Positions 60,544 to 64,000 of a DNA stretch of 64,000 nt are shown here, in pieces. The stretch's first letter is position 1; each line of letters opens with the position of its first letter. The position numbers and the translations under genes were made by a program. This DNA is from Gordonia rubripertincta. Its GTDB lineage: Bacteria; Actinomycetota; Actinomycetes; Mycobacteriales; Mycobacteriaceae. The DNA is taken from positions 4,030,001 through 4,094,000 of the forward strand of contig NZ_CP136136.1 in the NCBI RefSeq assembly GCF_038024875.1, given 5' to 3'. The notes beneath the pieces were generated by a model. That model worked only from the letters and a program-made list of their open reading frames with translations. It did not search any database and was not told where the DNA came from.

Positions 60544-61359
60544 ATGGCTATCGTAAATTCTGTATTGCGCGCAGATGTGCTGCGCGTCCCCGTCCACGTC
60601 GACGCATTCGAATACGGCTGCTGCCGAACGCCTCCCCGCGTCGGGGAAACGTTGACCGGGCAGCTGTCCGCGTATCCGGCTCCGAACGGTCGGGCCGTTG
60701 CCACTCATTGGGATCGTGTCCGTGATGTCGTCGTCGGTGAGGCCGTCGCTCGGTGGGACCCGGCACACGGAGATCCGCTCGGCCGACCGATCGCGATGTC
60801 ACTGTCGTGGCACGACAACTCCCCGGCAGGTGTCGAGGCGACCGGGGTGGTCTCTTCGGCACATCAGCTCTTCTTTAAGCCCGTTCCCAGCCCTGAGCGG
60901 CCACGCGTCGAGCTCCGACAGCTCGTGACTGCGGTCGAGAGATTCCCCGCCGATCTGATCCAGGACGACGGGACCGTGCTGGTTCCCGGCGGAGTAGAGG
61001 TTGTTCTCGACGAGTTGGTACTGGTCGAGCCGACCGCGGCGGACGCGGCTGAAGCCCGAGCCGCGACAGATCTACGACGCCGGACGCTCACACTCATGGG
61101 GCCGGCCATATGTATGGGGACGGTCGTCCCCTACGAGGGTGAGCATATTCAGGTCGACCTCGACGATGACCGGCTCAGGATCTCGGGGTCGACTTCCGCA
61201 CCGACCGGGACGGTCACCGGAATCGTGCGACGGCTGGGCCGGCCCGAGTCGGCCGGAACATTCTCGATGGTCGTGCCGGTGTCGGCGCCAGCGGGCACCC
61301 CGACCCTGGGCGTGGTCGGCGACCTCCAGGTGGTCGTTGTCGTCGACCCCACCGACTGA
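60544..61359 (+). CDS. Hypothetical protein, DUF6578-like N-terminus
   Basis: 271 residues. The N-terminal RVPVHVDAFEYGCCRTPPRVG resembles the short DUF6578-like motif (V-x-V...CC-x-P-x-x-VG); split: VHVDAFEYGCC, TPPRVG. The C-terminal part is beta-rich (QVDLDDDRLRISG, TVTGIVRRLG, GDLQVVVVVD). No catalytic motif or membrane segment is seen. Possible role as a small ligand-binding or regulatory protein; I cannot say more. Confidence 0.55.
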   Translation: MAIVNSVLRADVLRVPVHVDAFEYGCCRTPPRVGETLTGQLSAYPAPNGRAVATHWDRVRDVVVGEAVARWDPAHGDPLGRPIAMSLSWHDNSPAGVEATGVVSSAHQLFFKPVPSPERPRVELRQLVTAVERFPADLIQDDGTVLVPGGVEVVLDELVLVEPTAADAAEARAATDLRRRTLTLMGPAICMGTVVPYEGEHIQVDLDDDRLRISGSTSAPTGTVTGIVRRLGRPESAGTFSMVVPVSAPAGTPTLGVVGDLQVVVVVDPTD

Positions 61360-61518
61360 AGGAGGCATTAACCCGGGCTCGAAGAACTCACCACTCGTGT
61401 CCGTGATCCGTCACGAATGTGACTGGTGTAACTCAGTTCCGGCGTACGGTCGACCACACGGAAGATCCCGCTGGTTCAGCGGCCCCTCCAAATCCCGAAC
61501 TGTGGAAAAGCCTCGCAC

Positions 61519-61534
61519 TCGAACGTATGTTCGG
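61519..61534. promoter_or_regulatory. LexA/SOS box
   Basis: TCGAACGTATGTTCGG. It matches the actinobacterial SOS consensus TCGAAC-N4-GTTCGA except the last base. It should place the HNH gene at 61707 under DNA-damage control, as known for several mycobacterial 13E12-type genes. Confidence 0.6.
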
Positions 61535-61547
61535 GTACTGTGGAGTC

Positions 61548-61625
61548 ATGCCGGAGCTCACCCCACTCTTCGACCAGAAGGGCCAGGGCAGCCGGCGGGC
61601 AGTTCTTGTCAGACCACCGATGTAG
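61548..61625 (+). CDS. Possible 25-residue leader peptide downstream of the SOS box
   Basis: ATG at 61548 to TAG at 61623-61625, encoding MPELTPLFDQKGQGSRRAV and six more residues. GGAG lies only 2 nt before the ATG, which is too close for good initiation. It may be a short SOS-induced leader or chance. Confidence 0.25.
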   Translation: MPELTPLFDQKGQGSRRAVLVRPPM

Positions 61626-61706
61626 AACTGACCACACACGATTATTCATGACAGAGCAGTAGTCAACGACGGTTTCACACCACCGCACGTATACCTCAGA
61701 AGAGGG

Positions 61707-62984
61707 ATGGCTGCCATCATGATCGACACTGAGACCACTGCGCTCACCACTTCACTCGACGCGGTCCTCGACCGACTCGCCGAGATCACCCCACCCACTG
61801 ACGATTCCACCGGCCGTCTGACGTACGAACAGTTGGAATGTTGGCGATTGATCCGCAACCTGGCTGATCACCAGATCGCGACGCATGCAGCACAACTCGA
61901 CGATCTCGGCGTCGCGGCCAAAACGGGTTCGACCACCAAGAAGCTGCTGGTCGAGATGGGGTTCCCGCCCGCAGCAGCCACCCGCGCCACACGGATCGCC
62001 GAGGCTCTCGGCACACTGAGCAAGGTCGAGGCCTGCGCCGCTGACGGTCGACTCTCCGGCGAAATTGTCGACGCCATCGTCCGCGGCGTCGCTGTGATCG
62101 AGAAACGCTGCCCCACAGCACTATCCGACGACAACCGCATCATCCATCAAACCGAACTGCTCACCCAGGCCCTCTCCGGTGCCACACCCACAGACATACA
62201 GAGGTGCGCACAGACGATCGGCAATACCCTCGCCGACGACCAGGACTGTAACCCTGCCTGCGACGACCGCACTCTCAACACCCTGTCTCACCACCTCACC
62301 GACGACTCCCGCGTCGACATCCGCGCGAACATCAACCAGGCAGTCGGGGAGAAATTCATCGCGATGATCGACGAGCGCTCCATACCTCGTCCCGAACCCG
62401 ACGGCGCCGCCGACCGACGCTCCGCCGATCAACGACGCGCCGACGCCCTCGAAACACTTTTGGATCAAGCCGCCGTCGGAGCCGCCATGGACACCATCGG
62501 CACACCGCGAACCCAAACATTGCTGACCATTCCCGCCGACGGCGACGACCCCGCCCACCTGCCCTGGACGGGGCCGGTCACCAACGCCACCGCCAAACAA
62601 CTCTCATGCGATGGCACCCTGACCGAGATCATCATCGACGGCGAGACCGTGCCCCTTCAAATGGGACACGAAAGGCGCCTGTTCCCACCACATCTGCGCA
62701 AAGCGATCATCCTCCGCGACCAGACCTGCATCAAATGCGGTGCACCGCCCTCACACACCCAGGTCCACCACATCCTGCACTGGTCCGACGACGGGAACAC
62801 CGACCTCGACAACGGCTGCCTGCTCTGCCAACGCTGCCACACCCAGGTCCACCACCACGGCTGGGACATCGTGATGGGGTTCGACCGGCATCCGTGGCTG
62901 GTCCCACCCGTCGAGATCGATCCGCAGCGTCGACCCCGCCCTGCCCACAACCGCCGCACCATGCGTCTCGACGACGCCGCATGA
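61707..62984 (+). CDS. DUF222/13E12-type HNH endonuclease domain protein
   Basis: 425 residues. The N-terminal DUF222 region (YEQLECWRLIRNLADHQI, VEMGFPPAAATRATRIAEAL) is followed by a C-terminal HNH nuclease. That has C-x2-C (CIKCGAPP), HHILHWSDDGNTDLDN and C-x2-C-H (CQRCHTQVHHHGW), with two zinc-binding Cys pairs and the H-N-H residues present. The family is highly repeated in Gordonia, Rhodococcus and Mycobacterium and often SOS-induced; function is not settled, possibly homing or DNA-damage related. The SOS box 173 bp upstream supports damage induction. Confidence 0.85.
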   Translation: MAAIMIDTETTALTTSLDAVLDRLAEITPPTDDSTGRLTYEQLECWRLIRNLADHQIATHAAQLDDLGVAAKTGSTTKKLLVEMGFPPAAATRATRIAEALGTLSKVEACAADGRLSGEIVDAIVRGVAVIEKRCPTALSDDNRIIHQTELLTQALSGATPTDIQRCAQTIGNTLADDQDCNPACDDRTLNTLSHHLTDDSRVDIRANINQAVGEKFIAMIDERSIPRPEPDGAADRRSADQRRADALETLLDQAAVGAAMDTIGTPRTQTLLTIPADGDDPAHLPWTGPVTNATAKQLSCDGTLTEIIIDGETVPLQMGHERRLFPPHLRKAIILRDQTCIKCGAPPSHTQVHHILHWSDDGNTDLDNGCLLCQRCHTQVHHHGWDIVMGFDRHPWLVPPVEIDPQRRPRPAHNRRTMRLDDAA

Positions 62985-63087
62985 CAACAGCTTTCGCGTA
63001 GCACCTTTCGCATCCGGCGATTGAGCACCGAGCCGGGACCGCAGTCGTTCTTTGACAAGTCCACAGTGTGAAAAGCGAGCCGACGGA

Positions 63088-63125
63088 TTCCGTCCTGCTC
63101 AGCAGAGATGCTGAGCAGGACGGAA
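63088..63125. terminator. Perfect 17-bp bidirectional hairpin between HNH gene and uvrA-like gene
   Basis: TTCCGTCCTGCTCAGCA, GAGA tetraloop, exact complement. The two genes converge here. No T run follows in either direction. Confidence 0.65.
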
Positions 63126-63137
63126 CACCGGGCACCG

Positions 63138-64000
63138 TCAGGCCCCGACGTACTCAGCCAGGTGTTGGCCCGTCAACGTCGACCGGTCAGCAACGATGTC
63201 GGCCGGGGTTCCCTCGAAGACGATCCGACCGCCGTCGTGGCCGGCGCCGGGTCCGAGGTCGATGATCCAGTCCGCGTGCGCCATCACCGCCTGGTGATGC
63301 TCGATGACGATCACCGATTTGCCCGAGTCGACGAGCCGGTCGAGCAGCCCGAGGAGCTGTTCGACGTCGGCGAGGTGCAGGCCGGTCGTGGGTTCGTCGA
63401 GGATGTAGACGTCGCCCTTCTCCCCCATGTGCGTCGCCAGCTTCAGACGCTGTCGCTCGCCACCCGACAGGGTCGTCAACGGCTGGCCGACCTTGATGTA
63501 GCCCAGACCGACATCGACCATGCGATGAAGAATCTTGTGCGCTGCAGGCAGTTTCGCGTCACCGTCGGCGAAGAAGGCCTCGGCCTGCGCTACGGACATC
63601 TCGAGGACTTCGCTGATGTTGCGCCCACCGAGGGTGTATTCGAGCACCTCCGCCTGAAAACGCCTGCCCTCACACACCTCGCAGGGGGCCGCAACCCCGG
63701 CCATCATCGCGAGGTCGGAGTACACGACGCCGGCACCGTTGCAGTTCGGGCAGGCGCCCTCCGAGTTGGCGCTGAACAGAGCGGGTTTGACCCCGTTGGC
63801 CTTGGCGAAGGCCTTGCGGATCGGTTCGAGTAGTCCGGTGTAGGTGGCCGGGTTTGAGCGTCGGGAACCCTTGATCGCGGTCTGATCGATCGAGACCACG
63901 CCCTCGGCGTTGGCGACCGACGAGTTGATCAACGAGGACTTGCCCGAACCGGCGACACCGGTGAGCACGACGAGGACGCCCAGCGGGATGTCGACGTCGA
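63138..64000 (-). CDS. UvrA-like excinuclease ABC subunit A paralogue (N-terminal part outside window)
   Basis: The last about 287 residues are visible, and the start is beyond 64000. Walker A is GVAGSGKSSL. The second zinc finger is CPNCNGAG...CEVCEGRRF, followed by the ABC signature LSGGERQRLKLA, Walker B VYILDEPTTGLH and HHQAVMAHADWIIDLGPGAG. The Walker A Ala (standard UvrA has GVSGSGKS) and the sequence style suggest the shorter UvrA-like paralogue common in actinomycetes, not the main repair UvrA. It would act in DNA-damage recognition or drug resistance (inference). Confidence 0.8.
   Translation of the reverse strand, partial: DVDIPLGVLVVLTGVAGSGKSSLINSSVANAEGVVSIDQTAIKGSRRSNPATYTGLLEPIRKAFAKANGVKPALFSANSEGACPNCNGAGVVYSDLAMMAGVAAPCEVCEGRRFQAEVLEYTLGGRNISEVLEMSVAQAEAFFADGDAKLPAAHKILHRMVDVGLGYIKVGQPLTTLSGGERQRLKLATHMGEKGDVYILDEPTTGLHLADVEQLLGLLDRLVDSGKSVIVIEHHQAVMAHADWIIDLGPGAGHDGGRIVFEGTPADIVADRSTLTGQHLAEYVGA

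Larger units (their letters stand above)
61360..61706. other. Upstream region of the HNH gene
   Basis: 347 bp. It holds the LexA-type box at 61519-61534 and a short frame at 61548-61625. Apart from these I see no gene. Confidence 0.5.

Overview
The window reads as chromosomal DNA of a high-GC, mycolic-acid-type actinomycete, most likely Gordonia or a close relative (inference). The reasons are a cluster in the same order as MSMEG_0572 to MSMEG_0565 of Mycobacterium smegmatis, a DUF222/13E12-type HNH gene with a LexA box, an F420-dependent LLM oxidoreductase, a GT87 glycosyltransferase, and short palindromic repeats of the kind scattered through such genomes.

Region 1 (1-37.3 kb) is a dense defence/DNA-processing island, visibly lower in GC than the rest (judged by eye). 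It holds the C-terminal end of a uracil-DNA glycosylase-like protein; two diverged copies of a two-gene module (PUA/EVE-like protein plus DUF2075 nuclease-helicase) at 350-2698 and 18663-21007; a PLD-helicase (DUF3427 type); a protein with an SSB-like acidic tail; a UvrD helicase fused to an Fe-S uracil-DNA glycosylase-like domain; an SF2 helicase fused to sigma-region-4-like and RAMA-like domains; a giant SF1 helicase with a Vsr-like nuclease domain; an IS3-type element; a RecB-like nuclease/SF1 helicase pair; a beta-class methyltransferase with its type III-like helicase; a UvrD/AddB-like helicase-nuclease; and McrB/McrC.

Region 2 (37.3-43.0 kb) is a Wadjet/MksBEF operon (jetA-jetB-jetC, minus strand). 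No jetD nuclease is present at its usual downstream place, where the island begins. Palindromic repeats lie in frame inside jetB.

Region 3 (43.1-56.7 kb) holds an HSL-type hydrolase, a ZIP transporter and a tightly coupled plus-strand operon of the Nit1C type: nitB-like, nitrilase, small MSMEG_0570-like protein, flavoprotein, radical SAM, GNAT-AIR synthase fusion, a second nitrilase-fold protein without its catalytic Cys and Glu, and a glycosyltransferase. EamA, NTF2-like, LLM and SRPBCC genes follow with overlapping stops and starts. A strong hairpin followed by T5 stands upstream of the operon.

Region 4 (56.7-64 kb) holds tandem palindromic repeats, a cytochrome P450, a GT87 mannosyltransferase-like membrane protein, a single-domain globin, a DUF6578-like protein, an SOS-box-preceded HNH protein and the C-terminal part of a UvrA paralogue.

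Three genes (the large SF1 helicase, mcrB and the nitrilase) are each broken by one frameshift that a single extra G in a G run would repair. This points to sequencing error or shared recent decay and should be checked before calling any of them dead. No CRISPR array, tRNA or rRNA was seen.
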